A DNA stretch of 64,000 nucleotides from Paramecium tetraurelia. Lineage: Eukaryota; Ciliophora; Oligohymenophorea; Peniculida; Parameciidae. Position 1 is the stretch's first letter. Each line of letters opens with the position of its first letter. Below, one piece after another: positions 23,573-37,845 of this stretch. The notes beneath the pieces were generated by a model, which worked only from the letters and a program-made list of their open reading frames with translations, had not been told where the DNA came from and did not search any database. The translations under genes and the position numbers were made by a program. The stretch is taken from positions 310,001-374,000 of the forward strand of contig NW_001799477.1 of the NCBI RefSeq assembly GCF_000165425.1. Direction: 5' to 3'.

Positions 23573-24844
23573 ATGGATGTTCCCATCAATAATTTCAAAG
23601 GTGTCATGCTTTGCAATAGACCCAATGAGAATGTAATGATAGTGAAGGAAAAGTATGATAATAATGAGTGATCATTCAGGCCATTCTGCTCGAGAGTTCA
23701 ACCTTATGACTAATGGGGATTGACAAAAAAGTATGAAGAACCAAAAGTGGTTGTACCTCAAACTAATCCTGTATTAGAGAGACATAAGAAATGGTTGGAA
23801 GCATTCAAACTCCAGAATTAGATTAAAAAGCATGCCAAGGAAGAATTAGAAGCGAGAGAAGATGAGAAGTTCTTAAGAGTGAGAGAATAAGCAAAGAAAG
23901 ACAGGGAAGTGACTAAAAAAATGAAGGAAGATTACAAATAGATGAATGAGATGATTAAAAAGGAATTATCAGAAGAAGTACCAAAAAGTAAAACGTAATA
24001 CACTTATAATATTTGTTAAGTGTGGCATTAACAGCAGAAAATCTAAAGAAACTAGAAGACAAGGATTCCAAAGTTGAGAGTAAGGCAGGTGATAAAAAGA
24101 AAAGGTATAAGACTAAGCCAATTTGGGCAATGACTAAAGAAGTAATTAACAGTTTATAATATAAATAATAGGAGGAGGAACAGCATATAAAGAGTGAAGA
24201 AGATGAACTTCTGAATTTCGTTGAAAATTTAGATTATGATTCATATATCAATGACTTAGAGGTACTTAATTCATGTAAATTAGGTTAATGTCATGCTCAA
24301 AGCACTCTAATAGAGAATTACTGAAATTAAAAAGTAAGATAATCAATAAGAAAAACCAGACAATCTGCCTGAATAAAAGTAAGAGCAACGAGAACCAGAT
24401 ATTTATGATAAAATTAGTTAATCCTTAGGGAAAAATGATGAAGCACGATCCGTGCATTCAGAGAAGACTTAAAGTATTTGAATTTGTGATATTTAGATTC
24501 AATTAATCAATTAAGAAAGAGGTAAGAATAACTGGAATAAGGTAAGTAGGATTGGGATAAGACAACTTCGAATGGAGATTAAAAGGCATCATTGGAAGAC
24601 AGAATTGCAAAGCATGTTGCTGATGAAATTCTGAATCAATACAAAGTATAGATAGAATGGCACGTATTAGAATCTGTCAAATATACATTCCAACTCATCA
24701 ATCAGGAAAATATTAGAAAGAGAAGCCAAAAAGACTCTCCTGGAGACTGGATTACCTGGACCTGTTATTTCAGTAATAAAAAACGAGAAGATGCCCAGAG
24801 ATCCCAATACTTTACCTTACTTACATCGTAATCCAGCCATTTGA
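23573..24844 (+). CDS. Conserved-looking coiled-coil protein, function unknown
   Basis: About 382 residues with five introns (27, 26, 22, 23, 25 nt), all needed to keep frame. The N-terminus GVMLCNRPNE and PFCSRVQPYDQWGL, the block NPVLERHKKWLEAF, and the ending LLETGLPGPVISV look like conserved islands between charged coiled coil, a pattern common in cilia-associated proteins, but I do not recognise the family. No enzymatic motif. Divergent from the MBOAT gene on its left. Confidence 0.8.
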
Positions 24845-24929
24845 TTTTATAAGAGCCATTTCAGTATAAATAGATTTTGTTATTACAATTAATTAAGAAA
24901 TTACAATAAATCTTTGAGATAAAATAACA

Positions 24930-26444
24930 TCAAATTTCTTTTTAATTTACCAATTCTTGATCATTATAATCTAGAATTTAATCGTCAATGTGAGGAGTAA
25001 GGGAGGTGACTAATGGAGCATCTCCATATTGGAGTACTCTAACTGTAAGATTAAAGTTTTCTTGATCATGTAAAACAGATGATTTTGAGTCATCTTATTG
25101 AGCAAATACCTCTTCGAATGCAACCTTCTTGTTATTCTACTATCTCCTAAAATAAACAGCCAACAACATAACAAGTAATCCAACAAAGGAATAATACATC
25201 AATGCAAATACTGCAACTTAAGAATTATATCTTTCCATCAGAAACCCATAAATTGATGGTGCAGGTAAGAAACCGAATAAATTCTAAAACATCGTTGTGC
25301 TTGAATTTGCAAAAGCCTTCAGATGTTTAGGAACTGAAGAAAGCATGATTCCCATCAATGGTGGCACTATTGCTCCACCAAAGAATAACAACAACCATAG
25401 ACATAGTGCTCCAAACCAGAATGTCTCTGTAAAAGGAACTGGTGCTGCACTTATGCAACAAAGGGAACAATATAAAACACATACGTATAAGGATTTAGCT
25501 CTCTAATATCCTCCCAATTTCTACGCTATTAATCCTCCTGTAATACATCCAAACACAGGAGCAGTTATTGATACTATGGCAAATACGATGTTCACTGTTT
25601 ATTTGTCTTAATGCATCTCATGGATCATGTAGTCTGTCATCCAAAATTAAATACCAGTTACAATAAAATACAGTATGCTGATTACAATTGTACAACACAG
25701 CCATAACTTTATGGAATATAGTTCTATCATCGTTGAGCAATAAGATCTCTTTGTATTTTAAGCAAGAAGCGAGGCTGATTATTGCTCTTCATTGATTGAT
25801 TTCCTTTCTAATTTGCTTTTAGTACATTTTTTTATATCAAAGTCTGTATTCCTAACAAATATTATGAAAAATGTTGCACAAACAGTTAACATGATTACTT
25901 AAATGTAGAAAGCGGCTTACCATTACCACAAGCTAGAAATCACACTTGATAAAGAATATCCCACAAATATGCCAAGTGGAATTACTCCTTGTAGAATTGT
26001 AATCCAAATTGTTTTTGATTCTCCTCCAAAATTATCTACCCAAACAGGAAAATAAATCATCATAGGTGCCTATTTTAATACAAATTAAGTACTTTTGAAC
26101 ATCCTGTTAGGAATCTGAAAATGTAAAATGGCCAACTTGATCCATAATTTAATGGAAATAAGGTCAATGAAGTTATCATTCCAATATAACTAATCATGAC
26201 TATCATTTTTGAATTGAAATGCAGAAACAATTTCCCTCCAAATAAGCAAACTAAAGTGACACCTGCATAAACTTATGATCCTAAATAACCTAATTATTCT
26301 GAAGTTAATTCAAGAGAATCCTCTATCTATTATATTGCTTAATAAAAAATAGACGATACCTGCAGGGATGATTCCTTAGTCCAGATTAATTATAATATTA
26401 GTGCTAAGCAGCAAACAGAAAATCCATTTTGGTTTAATTTCCAT
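24930..26444 (-). CDS. Major facilitator transporter, spinster-like
   Basis: About 489 residues with two introns (22 and 23 nt). Twelve hydrophobic segments can be traced. The N-terminal block IEDSLELTSEQLGYLGS followed by VYAGVTLVCLFGGKLF fits the start of spinster-type MFS carriers, as does the long central loop after the sixth helix (TDFDIKKCTKSKLERKS). The second half shows AIVSITAPVFGCITGG and the C-terminal helices, then an acidic cytoplasmic tail. Spinster-like carriers are often lysosomal or endosomal lipid or sugar exporters; the substrate here cannot be read from sequence. Confidence 0.88.
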
Positions 26445-27186
26445 AAGTTATTTTAATGAATGTTACGTCAGCTAAAAAATGAAGAACTAATTTCTATGAA
26501 AAGAGTACTAAAAATTCTGGAAAATAAGAATTTTGATAAAAATCATACAATTCTAAGAACCATCTGAAAAAAAAAAAGTGGAAAAATGAAACAATCCTTT
26601 TTTTTTAACATAGATATAAAAGTATATAAATATATAATTAAACTTCAACCAAAATATACATGTTAGATCGATGTTTAAACTTAAATAATCTTGTCAAAGT
26701 TGCACCTTAGGTTATCATGTTTTGTTTACATTGTATGAGTTAAGTTAGAATATTTAGAAGTATTTTCAGGTGCAACCATTTATACGTAAAAATGAGCATT
26801 TTAATAAAGAATAATAAAATAAATTTGTGGAAAATATTTTGATACTCAACCAAAATATAATTATTGATTAATAATCATATAAATTTCTATCAATACCTAT
26901 TATGAATTGAATTTCAAATCTACTTACGGTGATTCAATGATTTTCTATTTATGGTATAGTAATCTACCTGAAGTGTTGTTTAAAGAATGCTGATTCTTGT
27001 GACTAATAAATTCAGTTATCTTTTTAAGTTGAATAATCTATATCTCATTTTTGCATTTAGAAGGCAGTAGTTCGAATTATAATCATTATATTTTGGGGTT
27101 ATTATGTATGGTTTGATTATTTTGGAGAATGGGAGAAACCTATGAGAAATTCCACTTTTCTTAATTTCTATAAATTATTTTAACGG
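26445..27186. other. Long intergenic region with a short inverted repeat
   Basis: About 740 bp with no gene found. A perfect 9-bp inverted repeat GTTGCACCT/AGGTGCAAC at 26699-26707 and 26768-26776 leaves a 60-nt loop. The phrase CAACCAAAATATA occurs twice (about 26647 and 26856). Nothing else could be supported. Confidence 0.45.
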
Positions 27187-28628
27187 ATGCTTCATCAATT
27201 TTAGGAGTTGGAAAAGCTGGGTTCAGGGTCGTTCAGCGAGGTTTGGAAGGTATTTAGCATTATGTAAATAGGTAATGAGGAGGGTTGACCATCAAGTTTA
27301 TGCAATGAAGAAAATAAAAATGGGTACTCTTAATGAGAAAGAGAAATAGAACGCTCTAAATGAAATTAGACTATTAGCTTCTTTGAATCAGGAGTTCATT
27401 ATAGGATACAAGGAGGCTTTTTATATTGATGGTATTGTTCTTCTGAATATGAAAGAAACCTAAACTTTGGGGATTATAATGGAATACGCCGATGGAGGAG
27501 ATGTTGCAAAATAAATTACAAACAAAAAGAACAAAACCCAAAAGTTTCAAGAACAGGATATCTGGCAAGCCCTGATCTAGATCACTCAGGGTTTGAAGGA
27601 ATTACATGAAAAACTGATATTTCACAGAGATGTTAAATCAGCCAACATTTTTATCTAAAATGGGGTCTATAAGTTAGGAGATCTAAACGTTTCGAAAATA
27701 GCCCAAAGAGGTCTATTGTACACTTAGACAGGCACTCCATGTAATTTTAGTTAAAGTAAATTGAGACTATGCATCACCCGAAATCTGGAGAGATGAACCA
27801 TACGACAATAAATCAGACATCTGGTCCTTAGGGTGTGTTTTGTATGAGATGTGCAATCTGCATCCTCCATTTCAAGCTTTGGATATGGAAGGCCTGTATA
27901 AAAAGATCCAGAAAGGAATCTACCCTGCCATAAATGGGTATAGTAATTAATTAGTTTCATTGATTGGTTAAATGTTGAGGCTTAATGCATCAGCTAGACC
28001 TAGTTGTGATTAGATTTTAAATAGTAATTTAATGAATTCTGATTTTAGTAGATTGTACATCAAAACACCCTCTATAGCTATTAATAAAAGAATGATGAAA
28101 ACAATCTAACTTCCCAAAAATCTTAATACACTCAATGATATTCTACCAACAAAGAAGTACTACAATGAAAACAAAGAAAATGATAATGAATCTGTTAGAT
28201 ATAGTGTTTAATCTTCAAAACTTATACCCTTAAATAGAAAATCAGTCAATAATTCTTGCATTGAATATGAGAAAAGATTCTACAGAATTGCCTCTGTTCA
28301 TGAAGAAATATTACCAACCTTGCCATCTGAATATCGATAACCAAAGGTTGTTACAAGAAGAAGACCAAGTAGTTAATATAAAGAAGAGGAAATAAACCTA
28401 GAAAAAAGAGCTGAGGCTATTGTCTCAAGAAAATAGTTATAAAAATAATTATCTGAATAACACCCTCTGCCAAAACCTGTTTTAAAGAAATAAATGAGCA
28501 ATCTTCCTTATTTATACAGAAACGTCAATGAATCAGAAAGATAAGAAAATAACAAATCTAAATATCATCAATCTCCTAATAACTATGCTCGTAGGAATAT
28601 TAGGAAATAAATTACTTCATAATAATGA
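27187..28628 (+). CDS. NEK-family (NIMA-related) protein kinase
   Basis: About 464 residues with two introns (22 and 25 nt; the second sits in the activation segment). The kinase domain fills the N-terminal ~270 residues: [44 protein letters not shown], then [11 protein letters not shown] with DLN in place of DFG, and TGTPYYASPEIW. DLN plus this order is typical of some protist NEKs. The C-terminal ~190 residues are basic and low complexity (SRKQLQKQLSEQ). NEKs in ciliates act in cilia length control and basal bodies (family knowledge). Confidence 0.9.
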
Positions 28629-29214
28629 TTTCTATTTAAATTATAAACAAATATCTTTTATGATTTTATTCTTATTACTAATAGAAATATTTATTTATTT
28701 ACATGTTTTCGAATTAAATTTATAAATATCAACTTCGTATTGAAATCTAAATAAATTTGAACATCTTAAACTTCGTTAAAAATAGGGACCAACTTTATTT
28801 TCAGCTCTAGAATCATGAGTTCATGAACTAAAATAATTAAAAAATATCAGTCATTCAGTATTGAATGATAGAATTTTTAAAGAAATATTTCTATTCTTAA
28901 TTAATATATACCAATAACTTCCTTAAAATATGAGATTTTCACTATTATTGCTGAAAATGGTGAAATATAAAAATTAAATAAAAAACAGCAATATTTTATC
29001 AATATATAATCTCTTATAATAAGGGTAGCTAATATATAAATGTTAAAATTATTGGAATCAAATTCAGTAATAAATTGTGGCAAAAGAGAGTCAAATTTTA
29101 TTAGTTATATGTTAAGTGAATTGAAAGAAAATGGAATAAACATAAAGTGTGAGAACTCTTATTAGAAACTTTTCAATTAATGAAATTACTACAATTAATA
29201 AAAATTGTTATACA
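28629..29214. other. Intergenic, no gene seen
   Basis: About 585 bp of AT-rich sequence. No convincing open frame with or without micro-introns on either strand, and no RNA gene recognised. Confidence 0.45.
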
Positions 29215-30922
29215 ATGATAAACTCAATTAAGAACTAATTTAAACAATAGTTGGAATTACTGCAGGATAAGAAGTACAAAAAGCCTGCTTTTGAGGCTTA
29301 TAACATGAAGAGAGCCTTCGTTACTTTGGATCAAGCATTTGAGTATGTTGGAGACAATTCCAAATATTAATAGAGGATCACATTATTATTATGCATTTAG
29401 TTTTTGTTTTACTCTTTTTTTGTAATGGGTATGCCCTATTTATTATAAAATCCCTCCAAATACTGCACCGATGGAATTTGTATTGAATATCCTAATTGCA
29501 ACAATAGAATAGATAGTTTAATTGGATTTGATAGTATTGCGAAAGAATTTGGATTATTTTGTAATGGTAGAAAAGCCTTTATAGCGGCATTATTTTTTGT
29601 TGGTTAAATGTTTGGAGGATTTACATTTCCAATATTGGCAAATATTTTTGGAAGAAGAAAAATTTTATTATTTGGAATGACTTTAGGTGCAGTATCAATA
29701 TCTGTGGCTGCACTTTGTGATAGTTTATTATCTCTTTATACTTTATTCTTTATTGCAGGTTTTGGGTTGAGTGGATATGAGACAGTGGTTTATGTTTATA
29801 TTACTGAAATCAGTGCATTAAGATTTCGATCAATTGCTAGTTCCTTATTAATTGTTGTTTGGAGTTCCTCAATGCTTATATATCCATTTATAGTTGATAT
29901 TTTGCAATCATGGAGATTGTTAATGATGTGGAGTATCGGAGTTCCTCTATTAGTAACAGTAGTATTGGATTACTTTTACTTTGTCGAATCGCCAAGATGG
30001 CTTATTTCTAAATAATAATATGATGAATGCAGAAGAGTATTTAGATTTATGAGTATCTTTAATAAAAGAAGACCATTTGAATTCAATTTCATGGAAGAAT
30101 TAGATAAATTCAATAATCGATGTGTAAGAATAGCATCTGTCAAGAGAGTGGAAACCTAAATTAATTTAACACAGCAATCTAATTAGAATGCTGGATATTG
30201 GGAATTGATGAAAAGATCAAAATTATTAATACAAACTTCGATTCTAGTTCAGATGTGGTTTTTGAGATATTTCACATATTATGGTCTACAATTCTCAGTA
30301 TCCACATTCGGAATATCAATGACTACTACATTAAGAATATTGGCTTTAGTTGAATTAATGACTGGAATGTCAAGCTGTAATATTATTATCTATAAATTAG
30401 TATATTTTAAGTTGAAATATCCTAGAATCATTTCATTATAGTTTTGTCTGCTTACAATGATATTTAGTGCCACATTGGCTTATATCGATGTGCCTTTAGA
30501 GTGTTAAGGTTCTTTGTGTTGGCAATAGATTCTCCATTTGCTCAGTGCTATATTGATTAAAGCTAGCATCACTATCTATAATTCAATGCTTAACACATAT
30601 ACTGGAGAGGCTTATGTAACGACTGTCAGATCATATGGCTATGGGTTTTGCATGACTTTTGGGTAACTCGGAAGCACATTTGCTCCCTTGTATGTGTCTT
30701 ACATGTAGGAGATCTATCAATAGGCAAATGCAATTACGATTGTTGGTATATTGGCATTGATTGCTCTTGGATTGACATGGTGTGTATTAATTTTAACAAG
30801 TCTATTCTAGGTTTTTGCATGAGACATATAAAAAGGACATGTATGACAACTTGACTGATGAAGTTATGGCAAACTAAACTCTTCCCCTGATTAATGAAAT
30901 CGAACTTGAACAATTAAGATGA
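29215..30922 (+). CDS. SLC22-like major facilitator (organic ion transporter type)
   Basis: About 560 residues with one 25-nt intron close to the 3' end. Layout matches SLC22: a first helix, a Cys-containing extracellular loop (KYCTDGICIEYPNC), the region FGLFCNGRKAFIAALFF, the MFS motif FGRRKILLFG, GLSGYETVVYVYITEIS, then FVESPRWLISK, which is the family's PESPRWL block. The second half has six more helices. The last exon encodes an acidic tail. Substrate unknown. The next gene starts 25 bp after the stop. Confidence 0.9.
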
Positions 30923-30947
30923 TGATTAATATAATTATATTTTTTTT

Positions 30948-32488
30948 ATGCAACAGTTGAGGAGCAGCCATTTCTAATTAGGTCAAACCGATCAAAGTAT
31001 TATGTTAATGCATTATACTCTTAGAAAATCAGTTCACTTCAACCATGAAAATGAATTTCAAAGGAGATAAAGTAAATGATTAAGCCACTGGAGTTGGAGA
31101 CAAATTGAATTTAAGGGGAGTTCATTTTCATTTGGGAGAGTCGAAACGTACACTTTGAATTCCTATTTTAGCTTCCTACAACACAATTTTCAAGACTGAT
31201 TTTTAAGGCAAACAAATAGGTGAACCTGCGACCTTGAATGAAGAAAAAAAAAATGACTTAAGAACAAATCATTTTGTCCTCGGTCATCAATAGGCTTAGC
31301 AAGTATCAATTACAAGGGCAACATATAATGAAAAACCGCTCCAACCAGGATTATAAAATGAACAAGAAAGTAAAATGCATATATCCTAAATATGAGTACA
31401 AAAAAATAAAATGAGATCACATCATCACAATTTCGCAGAAAGTTCTCATAAAATGATGCAAACTAATTATAACTAATAATATCAACCTCAACAATTAGAA
31501 CCAAAACAGGATTTAGCAGAGAGAGCAAGACAATTAAGGGTCTCCAATATATTTCTAGGCAAGGAGGTAACTTAAACCACAAAATATCTTATTAGTAAGT
31601 CCCCATGATTACAGCCTAACAAGAAGACTACAATAAGAAGGAGGGAGGAGCTTAGGCCTCCTTCAAACCAGGATTTTAATCAACTCATTTTAACTTTGGT
31701 AATGCAAATGCTGATTTCAAAACCATGAATCAAGAATTCTTTCATGAACAGGAAATCACTAAAAACCAATTTGCTGAAGAGAATAGATAAAATCTAAGAG
31801 GTTATAATACTTAAAATTGTTTTTAGCAACTCATTTTACACTTGGTAAAGATAATTAACCATATCAATCTGAATAAATGTCACATTTCAGACCACATTCA
31901 GAAAATAAAATTAATTATATCAACAACACTCCTGCTCTACAAGGAAGTCATTTTACTATTGGGGATCCAAGATTTATGAATCATAAGACTTAAACTTTCT
32001 ATAATTCAACCATGAAGCCACCTGAATAATAGTAAAATTCATAGGCAAGAGACTAACAAATGGATAGAGGGTCTAATTTTAAAGTTGGAACAGATAACAT
32101 TTCATATAAATCAGAAATGCAATCCCAGTAAGATTATTTAATTCAAAATTTAAGTTTTAAGAATCCATCAGGATAACCGGCTTAGTTATCAGAAAAATTG
32201 TTAAAAGATTTACGATCATCTCATTTTGGTTTGAATGATAATGTTAGTAAAAATACCTTCATGACTACAAAATAAATGGAAGCTTTGAATCAACAATCAG
32301 GACAACCAAATAAGTTAGATCCACATGCTAGTGCCAATTTAAGGTCTCATCATTTCAACCTTGGTTAGACAAAAGGAGATTTAATTTCATAAACACATGA
32401 CATACATAGACCATTAATAGGAAAACCTAATACATTAAATTAGTAGCAAGCCAACAATCTAAGAAAACATCATTTTGCATTATCATGA
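30948..32488 (+). CDS. LRxxHFxLG repeat protein
   Basis: About 468 residues with five introns (28, 24, 27, 29, 26 nt). It contains about ten to twelve copies of a short motif spaced 30-50 residues apart: LRSSHFQLG, LRGVHFHLG, LRTNHFVLG, MRSHHHNFA, LRVSNIFLG, STHFNFG, THFTLG, LQGSHFTIG, GSNFKVG, LRSSHFGLN, LRSHHFNLG, LRKHHFALS. Between copies are linkers such as STMKPPEQ, ATYNEKPLQ. Periodic HF-x-LG/SHF motifs are seen in several axonemal microtubule-associated proteins, so a ciliary microtubule role is a reasonable guess, but this is inference. No enzymatic domain. Confidence 0.82.
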
Positions 32489-32520
32489 TATCATAAGATA
32501 ATAATAATTTATGAATATCC

Positions 32521-32980
32521 TCATCTATTATCAAGTTTGGGGGTAAATTATGATAGGGTTTAATCAAAATGCTATCTTAATTTTTCAATTGCATTATTGG
32601 TTTGCACAGTTAGTTTTTCCTAAAATTATTTTTATTCCATTAACAACCTATCTTCCTATTTCTACTATTTGACTCTTCTTAATTACTCACATGAATCCTA
32701 CGTTAATTATTTTTAATTCAATAATTCTTATTCTAATATCATTATTTTTTTTCTGTGATTTTCTAAGTCCCCTAATAACTCAGATATCATTTATTTCTTA
32801 TTTTTTATAAATAATCATTACATTGTCATAGTTTTCAAGCTTAAGTTTTTAAATTTAGTCGTTTGATTCATGAAAATCTTTTCTATATTTTAAAGCTTTC
32901 ATTTTATAATTGGGATAATCATCATCATCAGAACTTTATGGATACTCAAGAAGTGCTTTTGCATGTTTTTCTAAGTTCAT
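32521..32980 (-). CDS. Small coiled-coil protein
   Basis: About 144 residues with one 25-nt intron. It starts MNLEKHAKALLEYPQ, has an acidic DDDD patch and then continuous heptads rich in Gln, Glu and Leu, many Gln written TAA or TAG. Convergent with the repeat-protein gene, stop to stop about 32 bp. No family recognised. Confidence 0.65.
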
Positions 32981-33052
32981 AGATATTCGTTAATTATCAA
33001 TATAAAATTATATATACTATTATTTAATGTATTTATTTATCAATTTACTTAA

Positions 33053-33973
33053 TCAAAGATCTAAGTCTTATTTCTTATTTTTCTTAGACTTTTAGTTTCT
33101 CCTTTCAATTTCTTATTTCACTCTTTCTAAGTCCTAGAATAATTTATAAAATTACTTTATCAACTTGATGTGTGCCAGCTTATTATTTTTTGGCTTTTTC
33201 TGCTAAAACCTTTTTGATATCAACTTTTTCAGGTTATTGTTATTATTGTTATTATTACTATTATTATTATTATTATTATTATTCAGGTTATTTTTCTGTA
33301 GCAGCTTAGGCTGGTTATTTATCAGCATCCTTATTTTTATTTTTTTTCTTCTTTTTTTTTTCCTAATCTCCAGCTTATTCAGTTTCTTTTTGAGTAAACC
33401 CTAATTCATTCAAAATAGCATCTAAATCCTCGTTTTCTTTTTTCTTTTAATCTTTCTTCTTCTATTATTATTATTTTTCTTCTTGAGTTTATTTTTGTTT
33501 CAAAACTAATGTAGTATTAAAATATACATACTTTGGTATTAATCGACCTACTCTTCCTTAGGTTATTCTTATTCTTTAGTCTATTATTCAGATTCGACTT
33601 ATTCTTCAGGTTTTTATTCCTCTTCGTCACTGTCATTCAAAAGTCCTTGGAAATTGTTTTTCTATAGAGATATAAATTTGATTACACTTGGTTTGATTCT
33701 TCGAGCCTCTAATGCAGCTTATTACTCTTTTTAAATTTGTTCAGCCTATTTCTTTTACAACTCCTTGAGTCTAACCCATTCTGGCTTATGATGCTTTTGA
33801 TATGGTTTTTTTGACTATTTCTTTTGTTCATTATTTTATTCTTATGGTTATTCTTATTAGACTTCTTGAGCCTAATTTTCTTAAACTTATGTTTCTTAAG
33901 CTTGTGGTTGAGTAATTTCTTCATCATCTGAGATTTCTGCCCAATTGACATTTGGAGTGGTACTTTCAGCCAT
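33053..33973 (-). CDS. Gln/Glu/Lys-rich protein with a polyglutamine tract
   Basis: About 290 residues with two introns (26 and 22 nt). It begins MAESTTPNVNWAEISDDEE and has a conserved-looking core KPYQKHHKPEWVRLKELQKK and ARRIKPSVIKFI. After that come a lysine run, a 16-residue Gln tract and a charged tail ending KKNKKQDLDL. Composition suggests an RNA- or ribosome-associated protein, but I do not recognise it. Lies 49 bp from the MCM6 stop and is transcribed in the same direction. Confidence 0.78.
33234..33281 (-). repeat. TAA/TAG/CAA microsatellite coding polyglutamine
   Basis: Sixteen consecutive Gln codons on the minus strand: thirteen TAA, one TAG and two CAA. In the standard code it would be a wall of stops; here it is a coding trinucleotide repeat. 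Confidence 0.9.
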
Positions 33974-34022
33974 TTCAAGATATAAATAATTTTTAAATAT
34001 TTTACAAAGTTAATAATCAAAA

Positions 34023-36483
<2,461 letters not shown>

Positions 36484-36701
36484 AATTTAATTATTATCCG
36501 CGAAATTATATTGAAAGCGCCAATTAATAATAACAAGTTTTAAATATTTTATAACCAAAAAATTATCATATTATAATTACATTCATTATTTTCTTTAGAC
36601 ACTCATTTTAGGTAGGAAGTAGTTTGTAAATCAAAATTTGCTCTGCTTAAGGAGTATATTCTCTTTTTCAAAACAATTATGCGATTACTTAAGTATCAAT
36701 A

Positions 36702-37766
36702 ATGTTCACAGAGGGTGTATCACTTTTTGATATGATTTTTTCAGAGTTAGTTGTTCCATGTGACTTTAGACTTATGATTAATTTAATTTTAATGAATTAA
36801 GCTAACCTCATTTAGTGTTAAGTTTTAGATCCTTAATTGAAACCTCTTCTGAGGGAAAATAACGACACTCCTTTCTAAAGGAAGTCGTTACTCATCAAAT
36901 TTAATTCTGCAAAAATCTGTCAAGTTGTTATTAGTAACATTCATAATTACATTTTTGATTAGAATTAAATCAGAAACCTAGAAATATTGTAGCTACTTTA
37001 ACTAATCTCTAGAACTAATCATCCAAAACCAATTAGTTAGGCTGTATAATTTCACTACTTTACTAACGAGAATAAAAAAGTCATTTATAATAGCTCGATT
37101 AACACGAATTAGGTAACAATGATCTGAATATGTAGTTCTACACTGGTCTTCAAATTAAGATAGAACAGGATGATGTGTCCTTTTATAATATCCAATTATA
37201 TGGCGAAGAAAGCACCAAAACGAAACAAAGTACTTTGGATAATTTCATCCTAAAACCTTTCTTAACTTGATAATGATACTGGTACATTCAAGAATTTCAC
37301 AGACGCTCTATCATCTAATAGAGATCCGGCAGGAAGACTAAAAAAGAATGTGAATAAAAATGCGTTGAAATAGAAACAAGATTATGAGGAAGCAATAGAG
37401 AATAGTTTGATCAGTGCTTAATATGAATAGATGAATTAAAAACATATTTAGGAATCCAAAAATGATGACAATTCTGGATATTAGAATGAAGAATTTTAAA
37501 TTCAGGAAGAGGATGATTTGAGTTTAGAGATTTTGATGCAAAAATAGGATTAACAGCAATATTCATATGAACAGAAGAAACACCCGTAGATCATGATTGA
37601 AAATCTAGGATATACTGATAAGAAAAATCATACAGACTAAAAAAAAGGATCTTAGCATTAATGGAATGGCGGCGATCCAATAAAATTGCATCTTATGTAA
37701 AAGTATAGACCTGGGGATATCAATCTGGCTTTTATGAAAATGCATTAATTAAGTAGAAGTCTTTGA
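36702..37766 (+). CDS. Hypothetical protein with possible PIP-box and UIM, model uncertain
   Basis: Two frames are involved. The first (36702 to a TGA at 37268-37270, one 23-nt intron) starts MFTEGVSLFDMIFSEL and ends QSTLDNFILKPFLT; QSTLDNFI resembles a PCNA-binding PIP-box. The second, one base shifted, is open from an ATG at 37200 (MAKKAPKRNK) to the TGA at 37764 and holds DYEEAIENSLISAQ, like a ubiquitin-interacting motif. They may be two overlapping genes, one gene with a 34-nt intron near 37170-37204, or one gene with an extra base. I do not recognise a family for the N-terminal domain. Confidence 0.5.
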
Positions 37767-37845
37767 TAATTTGTAGTGGAGCAATCTAGTGGAGTGAAGA
37801 GATTTCTAGAAAATGTGATGTATAATTGATATTATAAAATAAATA

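Noticed and set aside
33234..33281. Stop-rich non-coding microsatellite
   Set aside because: TAA and TAG are Gln in this genome and the tract is in frame within a longer coding sequence.
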